Shown here one piece after another: positions 51,642 through 60,275 of a stretch of 64,000 nt of DNA. Below the pieces are notes generated by a model. That model was not told the DNA's origin and ran no database searches. It saw nothing but the letters and a program-made list of their open reading frames with translations. The DNA lies in NCBI RefSeq assembly GCF_007994075.1, contig NZ_VIWU01000001.1:6758001-6822000 (forward strand), in the 5' to 3' direction. Position 1 is the stretch's first letter. Every line of letters begins with the position of its first letter. The translations under genes were made by a program, and so were the position numbers. This stretch comes from Pseudonocardia hierapolitana. GTDB taxonomy: Bacteria; Actinomycetota; Actinomycetes; Mycobacteriales; Pseudonocardiaceae.

Positions 51642-52463
51642 TCAGTGCCAGATGCCGGTGGTGGCGGTGTCGCGGGCGTAGTCCGCGAAGTCGCGGGCGG
51701 GCCGTCCCAGCACCTGCTGGACGCCGTCGCAGAGGTGCTCGTTGCGGCCGTCGAGCACCGAGGTGAACAGGTAGCTCACCAGCTCGACCTCGTTCCCGGG
51801 CAGCCCCTCGGCGGCCAGGGCCGCGGCGAAGTCCTCCACCGGGATCTGCGTGTAGCCGATGGAGCGGCCGGTGGCGGCGGAGATGGCGGCGACGGCGTCG
51901 GCGAAGCTGAGCAGGCGGGGACCGGTCAGCTCGTAGACCTGGCCGATGTGCCCGTCCTGGCTGAGCACCGCTGCGGCGGCGTCGGCGATGTCGTCGGCGT
52001 CCACGAAGGGCTCCGTGACGTCGCCGGCAGGCAGGTGCAGGTGGCCGGCCACGATGGAGTCGAGCAGGTAGCTCTCGCTGAAGTTCTGGTTGAACCAGCT
52101 GCACCGCAGCACCGTCCAGTCCGCACCCGATGCGGCCAGCGCCTGTTCGCTGGCCTGGGCCTCCTCCTCGCCGCGCCCCGACAGCAGCACCAGACGCCGT
52201 GTGCCGGCCTTCAGCGCGGTCTCGGCGAACGCGCCGATCGCCGCGGGTGCCCCGGGCGCGGCCAGGTCGGGGTAGTAGGACACGTAGGCGGCGTCCACGT
52301 TCTCGAGGGCGGGCTCCCAAGTCGCGGGGTCCTCCCAGTCGAACGGGACCCCGCCGGACCGCGAGCCGATGCGGACGGGCCGGTCCTGCGCGGTGAGCCG
52401 CTGGACGAGGCGCCTGCCGGTCTTGCCGTTGCCGCCGATGACGAGGGTGAGCTGGTCGGTCAT
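51642..52463 (-). CDS. NmrA-like NAD(P)-binding oxidoreductase
   Basis: 273 residues. TLVIGGNGKTGRRLVQRLT is the N-terminal dinucleotide site of the atypical SDR NmrA/quinone-oxidoreductase-like family, followed by LLSGRGEEEAQASEQAL and VLRCSWFNQNFSESYLLDSI. The Tyr/Lys catalytic pair of classical SDRs is absent, so it may be a redox sensor or a quinone reductase. Divergent from a LysR regulator, with three 14-bp repeats just upstream of its ATG. Confidence 0.88.
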   Translation of the reverse strand: MTDQLTLVIGGNGKTGRRLVQRLTAQDRPVRIGSRSGGVPFDWEDPATWEPALENVDAAYVSYYPDLAAPGAPAAIGAFAETALKAGTRRLVLLSGRGEEEAQASEQALAASGADWTVLRCSWFNQNFSESYLLDSIVAGHLHLPAGDVTEPFVDADDIADAAAAVLSQDGHIGQVYELTGPRLLSFADAVAAISAATGRSIGYTQIPVEDFAAALAAEGLPGNEVELVSYLFTSVLDGRNEHLCDGVQQVLGRPARDFADYARDTATTGIWH

Positions 52464-52472
52464 GGTCGCTCC

Positions 52473-52514
52473 CTGTGAATCCGGTGCTGTGAATCCGGTG
52501 CTGTGAATCCGGTG
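52473..52514. repeat. Three perfect 14-bp tandem repeats
   Basis: CTGTGAATCCGGTG occurs three times without mismatch, starting at 52473, 52487 and 52501, 10 bp before the NmrA-like ATG (minus strand). The first unit contributes to the AGGGA ribosome site. The array may be slippage or a multi-site operator. Confidence 0.95.
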
Positions 52515-52558
52515 CCGAAGTGGACGACTCGACGATCGCCGTCGACGGGATTGGCAAC

Positions 52559-52583
52559 AACGACCAGGTGTGCAACGGTCGTT
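52559..52583. promoter_or_regulatory. Candidate LysR operator (inverted repeat)
   Basis: AACGACC (52559-52565) and GGTCGTT (52577-52583) are perfect inverted arms separated by 11 bp, 28 bp before the LysR ATG and in the divergent gap with the NmrA-like gene. The geometry is that of a LysR binding site. Confidence 0.55.
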
Positions 52584-52610
52584 AACCCACAGGTTCACGG
52601 TGAGAGGTTC

Positions 52611-53519
52611 ATGGTGGAGCGGCGCGACCTCGAGATCTTCCTGATGCTGGCCGAGGAGCTGCACTTCGGCCGCACCGCCGAACGCCTCCACGTGTCCACG
52701 GCCCGGGTCAGCCAGACGATCAGGAAGCTGGAGCGGCGGATCGGTGCGGCGCTGTTCGAGCGGACCAGCCGGCGGGTTGCCACGACCCCGATCGGACGCC
52801 GCCTGGAGGAGGATCTGCGGCCCGCCTACCAGCAGATCCTGGACGGCATCGACCGGGCGATCGCCGCCGGGCGCGGCATCGACGGCGAGCTGCGGGTCGG
52901 CTTCGTCGGCACCGCCGTCGGGCAGTTCCTGCACCAGGTGGCGGCCGCGTTCCAGGATCTGCACGCCGCCTGCCACGTCCAGGTCCTCGAAGCCCGCTAC
53001 AGCGACTTCCTCGACCTACTCCGCGCCGACGAGGCCGATCTCGTCCTCGTCCCGGTCAAGGTCGCCGAACCCGACATCGCCACGAGCCCGGTCCTCTTCG
53101 ACGAACCCACGGTGCTCGCCGTCTCGGCCCGCCATCCCTTCGCCCGGCAGGAGTCGGTGTCGCTGGAGGACCTGGCCCGCGACAAGGTGCTGCGGCCGCG
53201 CGCGTTGCCCGACTACATGGACGAGAGCCTCGTACCCCGGCGAACACCGGGCGGCAGGCCGATCGAGCGGGGCCCCGAGTTCGGCACCGTCCAGGAGATG
53301 CTCTCCCTCATCGGCGCCGGTCGGGGGATGTTCCCGGTCCCCGCGCACGCGGCCCGTTTCGACATCAGGCCGGACATCGCCTACGTCCCCATCCGGGACG
53401 GGCTGCGCAGGGAGCGCCGGTTCATCTGGCGGACCACGGCGGAGACGCACCGGATCCGGGCCTTCACCCAGGTCGCCCGCGACGTGGTCGCACGCTCCCC
53501 GAACCCGCTCCAGAACTGA
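52611..53519 (+). CDS. LysR family transcriptional regulator
   Basis: 302 residues; ATG with GAGAGG before it. The HTH (RRDLEIFLMLAEELHFGRTA, STARVSQTIRKLERRIG) is typical, and the effector domain starts at ELRVGFVGTAVGQFL. Its closest visible target is the divergent NmrA-like gene, through the inverted repeat at 52559. It is followed 17 bp later by the dienelactone-hydrolase-like gene. Confidence 0.93.
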   Translation: MVERRDLEIFLMLAEELHFGRTAERLHVSTARVSQTIRKLERRIGAALFERTSRRVATTPIGRRLEEDLRPAYQQILDGIDRAIAAGRGIDGELRVGFVGTAVGQFLHQVAAAFQDLHAACHVQVLEARYSDFLDLLRADEADLVLVPVKVAEPDIATSPVLFDEPTVLAVSARHPFARQESVSLEDLARDKVLRPRALPDYMDESLVPRRTPGGRPIERGPEFGTVQEMLSLIGAGRGMFPVPAHAARFDIRPDIAYVPIRDGLRRERRFIWRTTAETHRIRAFTQVARDVVARSPNPLQN

Positions 53520-53536
53520 TCGATACGCTCCGCCGC

Positions 53537-54130
53537 ATGGCGGAGGTCCTGTTCTTCCACCACGTCCAGGGCCTCACGCCCGGCGTGGTCGCGTTCGCCG
53601 ACCGGCTCCGCGCCGCCGGGCACGCGGTCCACTCCCCGGACCTGTACGGGGGCCGCGTCTTCCCGACGATCGAGGAGGGTCTGGCGTTCACCGACGGCCC
53701 GGGGGCCCCGGATCTCGCGGGCCTGGCCGCCGCCGCGGCCGCCGACCTCCCGGCCGAGCTGGTCTACGCGGGCATCTCCGCAGGCGCCGTGCTGGCGCAG
53801 CGGCTCGCACAGACCCGGGCCGGGGCCGCGGGGGCGGTCCTCATGGAGTCCTGCCTGCCCGTCAGCGGCGAGTGGGCGATCGGTCCGTGGCCGGAGGGCG
53901 TCCCGGTTCAGATCCACGGCATGGTCGACGACGGGTACTTCGCGGGCGAGGGTGACATCGACGCCGCCCGCGAGCTCGTCGAGGCGGCCGGACCGACCGC
54001 AGAGCTGTTCCTCTACCCGGGGGACGAGCACCTGTTCGAGGACAGCTCGCTGGCCTCGTACGACGCCGCTGCCACCGAGCTGCTGACCGCGCGGATCGTG
54101 GACTTCCTCGGCCGGGTCCCGGGCGCCTGA
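53537..54130 (+). CDS. Dienelactone-hydrolase-like alpha/beta hydrolase
   Basis: 197 residues, cytoplasmic. FHHVQGLTPGVVAFADRLRA, the nucleophile elbow AGISAGAV and the His-bearing YPGDEHLF fit the dienelactone hydrolase fold, but the nucleophile is Ser where classical enzymes have Cys. So it is likely an esterase rather than a true dienelactone hydrolase. Confidence 0.88.
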   Translation: MAEVLFFHHVQGLTPGVVAFADRLRAAGHAVHSPDLYGGRVFPTIEEGLAFTDGPGAPDLAGLAAAAAADLPAELVYAGISAGAVLAQRLAQTRAGAAGAVLMESCLPVSGEWAIGPWPEGVPVQIHGMVDDGYFAGEGDIDAARELVEAAGPTAELFLYPGDEHLFEDSSLASYDAAATELLTARIVDFLGRVPGA

Positions 54131-54223
54131 GGCACCCGGCGCAGCACCGCGCCGCGCGGGTTGTTCACTGGGTCGGTCGCTGCGGCACGGCAGCGGCGCG
54201 AGCGTGTCGAGGAAGGTGTGCCC

Positions 54224-55591
54224 ATGACCACGAGCAGCTACGACGTCATCAGCCCGGTCGACGAGAAGGTGCTGACGACCGTCGAGTTCTGCGGCCGCGA
54301 GGAGGTGGACGAGCACGTCGCGCGTGCCCAGCGCGCGTTCGGGCCGTGGCGCGACGTGGCGCCGGGCGAGCGGGCCCGGCTCCTGCGCCGCTTCGCCGAG
54401 GCCGTGGACGCCGACATCGAGAACCTCGCCCGGCTGGAGGTGCGCAACTCCGGCCACACCATCGGCAACGCCCGCTGGGAGGCGGGCAACGTCCGCGACG
54501 TGCTCGCGTACTACTCGGCCGCACCCGAACGGCTGACCGGCCGGCAGATCCCCGTGCCCGGTGGCGTGGACATCACCTTCCAGGAACCGCTCGGCGTCGT
54601 CGCCGTGATCGTGCCGTGGAACTTCCCGATGCCGGTCGCCGCCTGGGGCTTCGCGCCCGCGCTCGCGGCGGGCAACACGGTCGTGCTCAAGCCCGCCGAG
54701 TACACCCCGCTCACGGCGCTGCGCCTGCAGGAGCTGGCCCTCGAGGCGGGGCTGCCCGAGGACGTTCTGCAGGTCGTGCCCGGCACGGGCGGGGAGGCGG
54801 GCGAGCACCTGGTGACCCACCCGCTGGTCCGCAAGGTCGTCTTCACCGGCTCGACCGCGGTCGGCAAGCGGATCATGCGCCACTGTGCGGACCAGGTGAA
54901 GTCGCTGACGCTCGAGCTCGGCGGGAAGAACGCGAACATCGTCTTCGCCGACGCGGACCTCGAGCGCGCCGCCGCCACGGCGCCGGGCGCGGCCTTCGAC
55001 AACGCGGGACAGGACTGCTGCTCCCGGTCGCGCGTCCTCGTGCAGCGCAGTGTCCTCGACCGGTTCATGGAACTGCTCGAACCCGCCGTCAAGGGCTACG
55101 CCGTGGGTGACCCGGCCGACGAGTCGACCGCGATGGGACCCCTGATCTCCGCGGACCACCGGAGCAAGGTCGCCTCGTACGTCGACGACACCGCTTCCGT
55201 CGCGTTCCGCGGCACCGCCCCTGACGGGCCCGGCTACTGGTTCCCGCCCACCGTGCTCGCCCCCGTCACGCAGGACGCGCGGCAGTGGCGGGAGGAGATC
55301 TTCGGACCGGTCATCGCCGTGATGCCCTTCGAGGACGAGGCGGAAGCCGTGGCGCTCGCGAACGACACGGAGTACGGGTTGTCGGGCTCGCTGTGGACCC
55401 GCGACATCGGCCGGGCGCTGCGCGTCTCCCGGGCGTGGGAGAGCGGCAACCTCTCGGTCAACTCGCACTCGTCGGTGCGGTACTGGACGCCGTTCGGCGG
55501 GTTCAAGCAGTCGGGGCTGGGGCGCGAGCTCGGCCCCGACGCGGTCAGCGCCTTCACCGAGACGAAGAACGTCTTCATCTCCACGGAGTGA
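54224..55591 (+). CDS. Aldehyde dehydrogenase (NAD-dependent), intact
   Basis: 455 residues; ATG with GAGGAAGG upstream. VIVPWNFPMP, FTGSTAVGKRI, the catalytic Glu in LELGGKNANIVF and the Cys in NAGQDCCSRSRVLV are all present, as is EEIFGPVIAVMPFED near the C-terminus. The N-terminus starts close to SPVDEKVL, slightly short compared with ~490-residue relatives. Oxidises an unknown aldehyde to the acid. It serves as an intact reference for the broken homologue at 60276. Confidence 0.94.
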   Translation: MTTSSYDVISPVDEKVLTTVEFCGREEVDEHVARAQRAFGPWRDVAPGERARLLRRFAEAVDADIENLARLEVRNSGHTIGNARWEAGNVRDVLAYYSAAPERLTGRQIPVPGGVDITFQEPLGVVAVIVPWNFPMPVAAWGFAPALAAGNTVVLKPAEYTPLTALRLQELALEAGLPEDVLQVVPGTGGEAGEHLVTHPLVRKVVFTGSTAVGKRIMRHCADQVKSLTLELGGKNANIVFADADLERAAATAPGAAFDNAGQDCCSRSRVLVQRSVLDRFMELLEPAVKGYAVGDPADESTAMGPLISADHRSKVASYVDDTASVAFRGTAPDGPGYWFPPTVLAPVTQDARQWREEIFGPVIAVMPFEDEAEAVALANDTEYGLSGSLWTRDIGRALRVSRAWESGNLSVNSHSSVRYWTPFGGFKQSGLGRELGPDAVSAFTETKNVFISTE

Positions 55592-55609
55592 CCGGCGCGG
55601 CGTGGCGGC

Positions 55610-56032
55610 TCAGGACAGCACGCGGATCTGGAAGGGGTAGTCGTACGCGCGGTCGTCGGCCGCGCGGACGGCCCCCTTGATGTGGCACCAGGCCGACACC
55701 ACGAACAGCACGATGATCAGCGGGATGCCGATGAGCGCGCCGACGACGGTGAAGATCAGCAGCCAGCTGACCAGGTAGAGCAGCCAGAAGCTCAGGTTGA
55801 AGTTGAACGCGCCCGCGGCTGCGCGGCGGGCGAACGGGTCGTTCTTCTGGGCCACCCACACGATCAGTGGCCCGAGCAGGCTGAGCGAGCCCGCGCTCAG
55901 CAGCGCCGCGATCGGCGCCGACAGGTGGGCGAGGATGGCCCCGATCCGGCTGCTCGCCGGCAGGGGCCGCCCGATCGGCGTGGTGTCGGAATCGCGCTGG
56001 TAGGGCTCGTAGGGCTCGTAGGGCGACGACAT
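55610..56032 (-). CDS. DUF4870 (Tic20-like) membrane protein
   Basis: 140 residues. A Tyr/Pro-rich N-terminal tail with a YEPYEPY repeat, then AILAHLSAPIAALLSAGSLS, LIVWVAQKNDPFARRAAAGA and FNLSFWLLYLVSW give three to four helices with the DUF4870 signature (KNDPFAR..A..AFNF). Function unknown. Confidence 0.88.
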   Translation of the reverse strand: MSSPYEPYEPYQRDSDTTPIGRPLPASSRIGAILAHLSAPIAALLSAGSLSLLGPLIVWVAQKNDPFARRAAAGAFNFNLSFWLLYLVSWLLIFTVVGALIGIPLIIVLFVVSAWCHIKGAVRAADDRAYDYPFQIRVLS

Positions 56033-56149
56033 CGGGTCCTCCTCGGCCGGCGGTCTCCTCCCGTCAACGACCGGGCGTGACGGGTCGTGCCCGGCCGTAA
56101 GGACGCGGGTGGCCCCTGGCCGGATGCCGGCAACGCCATCGTGCCGACG

Positions 56150-56749
56150 TCAGGAATCCTCCACCACGCGATCCCCGCGGTGCGCCCCGTAGAACTCCGC
56201 CTGCCGGGCCATGATCGTGCGCATCGGGGTGCCCCGCGCAACGCCGTAGACCGTCCCGGGGAAGTCCAGCTCCCGCTGGACCTCCCACAGCTCGTCGTGC
56301 CGGTCGGGCGAGAACAGCTCGGCGGGGTCGCCGGCGGCGACCCAGCCGATCGGGACGACGGTCCGTGGCGCCAGCCGCGAGTTGACGTGCAGCACGCTGT
56401 TGATCCGCAGCTCCGACCCCGCGCCCGCGACCGAGCCGGGGAAGAGGGAGGCGCCGGTGGCCACGAACACCTCGTCCTCGACCCGTGCGCCGTTGACGTG
56501 GGCGTGCGGTCCGACCAGCACGGCATCACCCAGGACCGCCGGATGCGTGCCACGGCCACGGACCAGCGCGTTCTCCATGACCACGACGTCGTCGCCGACG
56601 CGGACCTCACCGTCTTCCGCGGTCAGCACGGCTCCGTGCAGCACGCGCGTGCGCTCGCCGAGCAGGACCGCGCCGCACACCACTGCCGAGGGCGCCACGT
56701 AGGCGGAGGCGGGGACGACGGGGCGACGGCCGCGGTGCTCGACGAGCAT
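56150..56749 (-). CDS. Gamma-carbonic-anhydrase-like hexapeptide-repeat protein
   Basis: 199 residues from MLVEHRG. Left-handed beta-helix repeats run from about residue 12 to 120 (AYVAPSAVVCGAVLLGERTR, AVLGDAVLVGPHAHVNGARV). His residues at positions suited to metal (LHGAVL, GPHAHVNG) are present, though not in the full canonical spacing. A C-terminal helix region carries RQAEFYGAH. It could be a CO2-hydrating enzyme or an acyltransferase-like scaffold. Confidence 0.82.
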   Translation of the reverse strand: MLVEHRGRRPVVPASAYVAPSAVVCGAVLLGERTRVLHGAVLTAEDGEVRVGDDVVVMENALVRGRGTHPAVLGDAVLVGPHAHVNGARVEDEVFVATGASLFPGSVAGAGSELRINSVLHVNSRLAPRTVVPIGWVAAGDPAELFSPDRHDELWEVQRELDFPGTVYGVARGTPMRTIMARQAEFYGAHRGDRVVEDS

Positions 56750-56778
56750 CGGTTGATGGTAGGCGCAGGCCCGCCCCG

Positions 56779-57159
56779 TCACTCCTCGAGCTCGGCCAAC
56801 GCCTTGCGCGCCTGCTCCAGCTCGGCCTCCAGCGCCGCGACCCGAGCGGCGCGCTGTTCACGGGCGGCGTCGATGACGGCGTCGATGGGGGCGGCCAGCT
56901 CGGCGTGCAGCTCCTGCGCAGCCTTCGACACCGCCGTGGCGGAAACGGGCAGACCGCGGCTGAGCCACGTGTTGCCCTGCTTGAGCTCGGCCTGCCAGTC
57001 GCCGTCGGCGGTGCCGGTGACGGTCAGGGTGAGCTCGATCGTGCGGGTGGTGCGGGCGGCGGAACCCTTCGGCCGGCCGCGGCGCGGCTTGGCGGGCTCG
57101 GCGGCCGCGTCGTCCGCGATCGCGGTGGTGGCGGTGGTGGTTTCCTCGGGGCTGGTCAT
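56779..57159 (-). CDS. Small AT-hook protein (DUF6319-like)
   Basis: 126 residues. The basic PRRGRPKGS near residue 25 is a textbook AT-hook (RGRP), which binds the minor groove of A/T-rich DNA; the C-terminal 50 residues (AREQRAARVAALEAELEQAR) form a coiled coil that likely dimerises it. The middle block TIELTLTVTGTADGDWQAEL is beta-rich. It fits actinobacterial proteins annotated DUF6319; a nucleoid role is plausible but inferred. Confidence 0.72.
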   Translation of the reverse strand: MTSPEETTTATTAIADDAAAEPAKPRRGRPKGSAARTTRTIELTLTVTGTADGDWQAELKQGNTWLSRGLPVSATAVSKAAQELHAELAAPIDAVIDAAREQRAARVAALEAELEQARKALAELEE

Positions 57160-57292
57160 CGCTGGCTGTGCTCCCTCATGGCGGTGCGGCGGGTCGCCGG
57201 CGATCGTAGAACGCGTGTTCGACTCGCCCGTCAGCGGCCGGTCGTCGGACGAAGCGGCAGGTGCCACCGGCTGAGCGCTCCGGCGCGCGTTC

Positions 57293-58948
57293 TCACCCCG
57301 TCCGCTCGTGGACCTTGCGTCCGGCGAACCACGTCTGCTCGACGGCGGTCGCGGCGAGCTGGTCGACGGGGACGCTGAGGGGGTCGCGGTCGAGCACGAC
57401 GAAGTCGGCGGACTTGCCCGGTTCGAGGGAGCCGGTGACGTCGTCGGTGCCCATCGCGCGTGCGGCTCCGAGGGTGTAGGCATGGAGGGCCTCGGCGACG
57501 GTGATCCCCTGCTCGGGCCAGAGGCGGCCGGGGATCGTGCCGGTGGGGTCGGCGCGGTCGACCAGTCCCTGGATGCCGTACCAGGGGTTCGGGGAGGGCA
57601 CGACGGGCCAGTCGGAGCCACCGGCGATGAGCACGCCGGCGTCGAGGAGGCTGCGGTTGGGGTGCAGCTTCTCGGCGCGACCGCGGGGCACGCAGGCGCA
57701 GATGGCGTCGAAGATGACGGTGGGGAACCACAGGGCGGGGGAGATGTCGGCGACGACGCCCAGCTCGGCGAGGCGGGGCAGGTCGTCGTCTGCGATGTAC
57801 TGGCCGTGGGCGATGTGGAAGGTGGGGCGCGAGTGCCCGGCGGCGCGGACGGCCGCGACCGCGTCCAGGGTCATGCGCACCGATGCGTCACCGGTGCAGT
57901 GGATCTTCGCGGACAGGCCCTGCTCGGCGACGGTGAGCAGCCAGCCGGTCAGCTCGTCCTGGCTCATCGTGGTCTCACCGCGCCACTCGGTGCCGTGCTC
58001 GTCGTCGGGCAGGTAGGGGTCGAGGAACGCCGCGGTCTTCGAGGTGGGGACGCCGTCCAGGAAGATCTTGACGAAGTCGGGCCGGTGGTGCGTGCTGCGG
58101 TAACCCTCGCGCCGGTCGATCAGGTCCTGCCCCAGCGGGTACGTGCCGAAGATCTTGTCGTTGACCTGCAGCGAGGTCACGACCCATGCGTCGAGCCGGC
58201 CGGTGTCGTCGAGGTGCTTCAGCGCCTGGAGCATCGCGAGCGAGGCTGCGGCGTCCTGGAAGGACGTGATGCCGAAGGAGTGCAGGATGTCGATGCCCCG
58301 TCGGCTGGCCTCGGCGTTCTGCTCGACGCTCGTGGGGGCCGACGCGGCGTAGGCGCGCTCCACCGGGATGACGGCGGCCTCGATGAGCAGGCCGACCGGT
58401 GCCCGGGTGGCGGGGTCGCGCATGACCGTGCCGTCGGCCGGGTCGGGGGAGTCGGCGTCGATGCCGGCGAGGGCGAGCGCGGCGGAGCTGACCCATCGGT
58501 TGTGGCAGCTGTCGTCGCGCAGCAGGACGGGGCGGCCGCTTGCGGCCTCGTCGAGCGCGGCGAGGGCCGTCCGGTCGGACAGCGCCGGGATGAGCGGGCT
58601 CCCCCAGCCGCCGCCGACCACCCAGGCGTCGGGGGCGAGCTTCGCCGACCAGCCGCGGATGGCGTCGAGCAGGTCTTGAAGGTCGGCGGCGGCGTCGAGC
58701 TGGAGCTCGAACAGGTCTGCCCTGCCGGCGGTCAGGTGGTGGTTGTGGACGTCCCCGAGGCCGGGCATGAGGAAGGCGCCGCCGTGGTCGACGACCTCCG
58801 GCTCGCCGACGACCCGGCCGAGCAGCTCCTCGTCACCGACGGCGGCGATCGTCCCCCCGGCCACGACCAGGACCGACGCCGCAGGCCGGGCCGGGTCGAG
58901 CGTGTGGATGCGGGCGTTGCGATGGACCTGGTCCGCGGTGATCGACAT
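57293..58948 (-). CDS. Amidohydrolase, YtcJ-like
   Basis: 551 residues. The DVHNHHLT metal motif follows the beta-strand AFLMPGLG; the carboxylate region FVKIFLDGVPTSKTAAFLDP and the His motifs IHCTGDASVR and FHIAHGQYI complete the binuclear metal site, and GGSDWPVVPSPNPW is typical of YtcJ amidohydrolases. It hydrolyses an amide or imine substrate that is not identified. Start at ATG 58948 with GAAGGG upstream. A 39-bp element lies 65 bp upstream and is repeated before the broken dehydrogenase, so the AraC regulator at 59249 probably controls it. Confidence 0.9.
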   Translation of the reverse strand: MSITADQVHRNARIHTLDPARPAASVLVVAGGTIAAVGDEELLGRVVGEPEVVDHGGAFLMPGLGDVHNHHLTAGRADLFELQLDAAADLQDLLDAIRGWSAKLAPDAWVVGGGWGSPLIPALSDRTALAALDEAASGRPVLLRDDSCHNRWVSSAALALAGIDADSPDPADGTVMRDPATRAPVGLLIEAAVIPVERAYAASAPTSVEQNAEASRRGIDILHSFGITSFQDAAASLAMLQALKHLDDTGRLDAWVVTSLQVNDKIFGTYPLGQDLIDRREGYRSTHHRPDFVKIFLDGVPTSKTAAFLDPYLPDDEHGTEWRGETTMSQDELTGWLLTVAEQGLSAKIHCTGDASVRMTLDAVAAVRAAGHSRPTFHIAHGQYIADDDLPRLAELGVVADISPALWFPTVIFDAICACVPRGRAEKLHPNRSLLDAGVLIAGGSDWPVVPSPNPWYGIQGLVDRADPTGTIPGRLWPEQGITVAEALHAYTLGAARAMGTDDVTGSLEPGKSADFVVLDRDPLSVPVDQLAATAVEQTWFAGRKVHERTG

Positions 58949-59012
58949 GGGTTCCCTTCGCGCGTGCAGCCGCACCAACGTACGCGGGAGGAACGGCCGG
59001 TCCGGCGGAAGC

Positions 59013-59050
59013 CGCGCTCCGGGACAACCGGCGTGCGCGCACGGACAACG
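59013..59050. promoter_or_regulatory. Putative AraC operator, copy 1
   Basis: Contains GGACAAC at 59022-59028 and 59043-59049, half-sites exactly 21 bp (two helical turns) apart, as AraC-family dimers prefer. About 34 of 39 positions are identical to the copy at 60179. It lies between the divergent amidohydrolase and regulator genes. Confidence 0.65.
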
Positions 59051-59082
59051 CCGTCCTCAGGGCGCGCGGCGCTCCGTCAGAG

Positions 59083-59178
59083 GTGCTGATCGGGCTCGCG
59101 CTGCTCTCCGGCGTCGTGCTGTTCGTCTATCGCAGGCTCGCCCAGGACCGCCGTCGGCTGCCCCTGCGCGAGGGCTGA
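59083..59178 (+). pseudogene. C-terminal remnant of a membrane permease
   Basis: 31 residues (MLIGLALLSGVVLFVYRRLA, then QDRRRLPLREG and stop): one membrane helix plus the basic tail common at the C-terminus of APC-type amino-acid permeases. Nothing similar precedes it, so it is probably the leftover end of a deleted transporter; a real small membrane peptide cannot be excluded. Confidence 0.4.
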
Positions 59179-59248
59179 CGCCGGGACGGTGGCGCGGCTC
59201 GGCAGCGGCTGGAATCCTCTGCGGAACCGCGAGGATCGGAGGAGATCG

Positions 59249-60175
59249 GTGCCGACGCCGCACGCCGAATCGTCCATCGCCGGCTTCGCCTCGTGGGGGA
59301 AGGCGGTCGCCTCGACGTTCCCGTCGCTGGAGCTGTCGGTCCACGGAAGCCGTGCCGCGTTCCGCGGTCGGGTGCGCGTCCAGCACGCGCCCGACGTCGT
59401 GCTGGGTGACGTGTCCGCCGGAACCGCGAACGCCGTCACCCGGAGCGCGGCGGACATCGGCCGCGAACGCACGCGGCTGTGCAAGATCTCCTTCCAGCTC
59501 GCGGGGCGCTCGGTGCTCGTCCAGCACGGGCGGCGCCGCGTCCTCACGCCGGGCGACATGGCCGTCTACGACGTGGACGCGCCGTACGCGATCGAGAACG
59601 ACGCCGGGTTCCGCACCCTCGTCCTGATGGCGCCGCGGCGGCTGCTGGACCTGGACGACCGCCGGCTCGCCACCGCCGTCGGTTTGCGCCTCTCCGAACG
59701 CGACGGGCTCGGGCGGCTCGCCGGGCCGTTCCTGCGCGAGCTGGCCGAACGGCCCGACCACCTCGCCGGGCCGTGCGGCGGACGAACGGCGCGGACGCTC
59801 ACGGACCTGGTGGCCGCGGCCGTGGTGGAGAAGTACCGGGAGGCGGGCCCGGACACGCCGCTGCGGCGGGTCGTCGGGTGGCTGGAGGAGCACCTGCAGG
59901 ACCCGGACCTGTCCCCGGGGACGATCGCCGCCGCGAACTTCATCTCCACCCGGCGCCTGCACGAGCTGTTCCACGACGAGGGGACCTCGGTGTCGGCGTG
60001 GGTGCGCAGGCGCAGGCTCGAGTCGTGTCGCCGCGACCTGGAGAACCCGCGGCTGGCGGGCGAGACGATCGCGGCCGTGGCGCGGCGCTGGGGCTTCGTC
60101 GACCCCGCGCACTTCTCGCGCTGCTTCCGCGCGGAGTTCGGGATCTCGCCCCGCGAGCTCCGTTCGGCCGGGTAG
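59249..60175 (+). CDS. AraC family regulator (AraC-binding-like domain)
   Basis: 308 residues from GTG (MPTPHAESSIAGFASW) with GGAGGAG at 59238-59244. The N-terminal ~170 residues match the AraC-binding-like group (KISFQLAGRSVLVQHGRRRV, LTPGDMAVYDVDAPY); the C-terminus is a standard double HTH (TIAAANFISTRRLHELFHDE, VARRWGFVDPAHFSRCFRAE). Flanked by two copies of the 39-bp element, so it probably activates the amidohydrolase and the downstream dehydrogenase remnant. Members of this group often respond to aromatic or amine substrates. Confidence 0.92.
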   Translation: MPTPHAESSIAGFASWGKAVASTFPSLELSVHGSRAAFRGRVRVQHAPDVVLGDVSAGTANAVTRSAADIGRERTRLCKISFQLAGRSVLVQHGRRRVLTPGDMAVYDVDAPYAIENDAGFRTLVLMAPRRLLDLDDRRLATAVGLRLSERDGLGRLAGPFLRELAERPDHLAGPCGGRTARTLTDLVAAAVVEKYREAGPDTPLRRVVGWLEEHLQDPDLSPGTIAAANFISTRRLHELFHDEGTSVSAWVRRRRLESCRRDLENPRLAGETIAAVARRWGFVDPAHFSRCFRAEFGISPRELRSAG

Positions 60176-60178
60176 GAC

Positions 60179-60217
60179 CGCGCTCCGGAACCACCGGCGC
60201 GCACGCACGGACAACGG
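60179..60217. promoter_or_regulatory. Putative AraC operator, copy 2
   Basis: Begins 4 bp after the regulator stop codon. Second half-site GGACAAC (60209-60215) is exact; the first (GAACCAC at 60188) differs from it at two positions, 21 bp away. It is about 60 bp upstream of the broken aldehyde dehydrogenase. Confidence 0.6.
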
Positions 60218-60275
60218 CTGGCGGCCGCCCGTCGCGGAGGATCGCGGGAGCGCAGCTCCTCGAGACGGGATCACC

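Noticed and set aside
53381..55468. 695-codon minus-strand frame over the hydrolase and dehydrogenase genes
   Set aside because: Antisense shadow; both plus-strand genes have full catalytic motifs.
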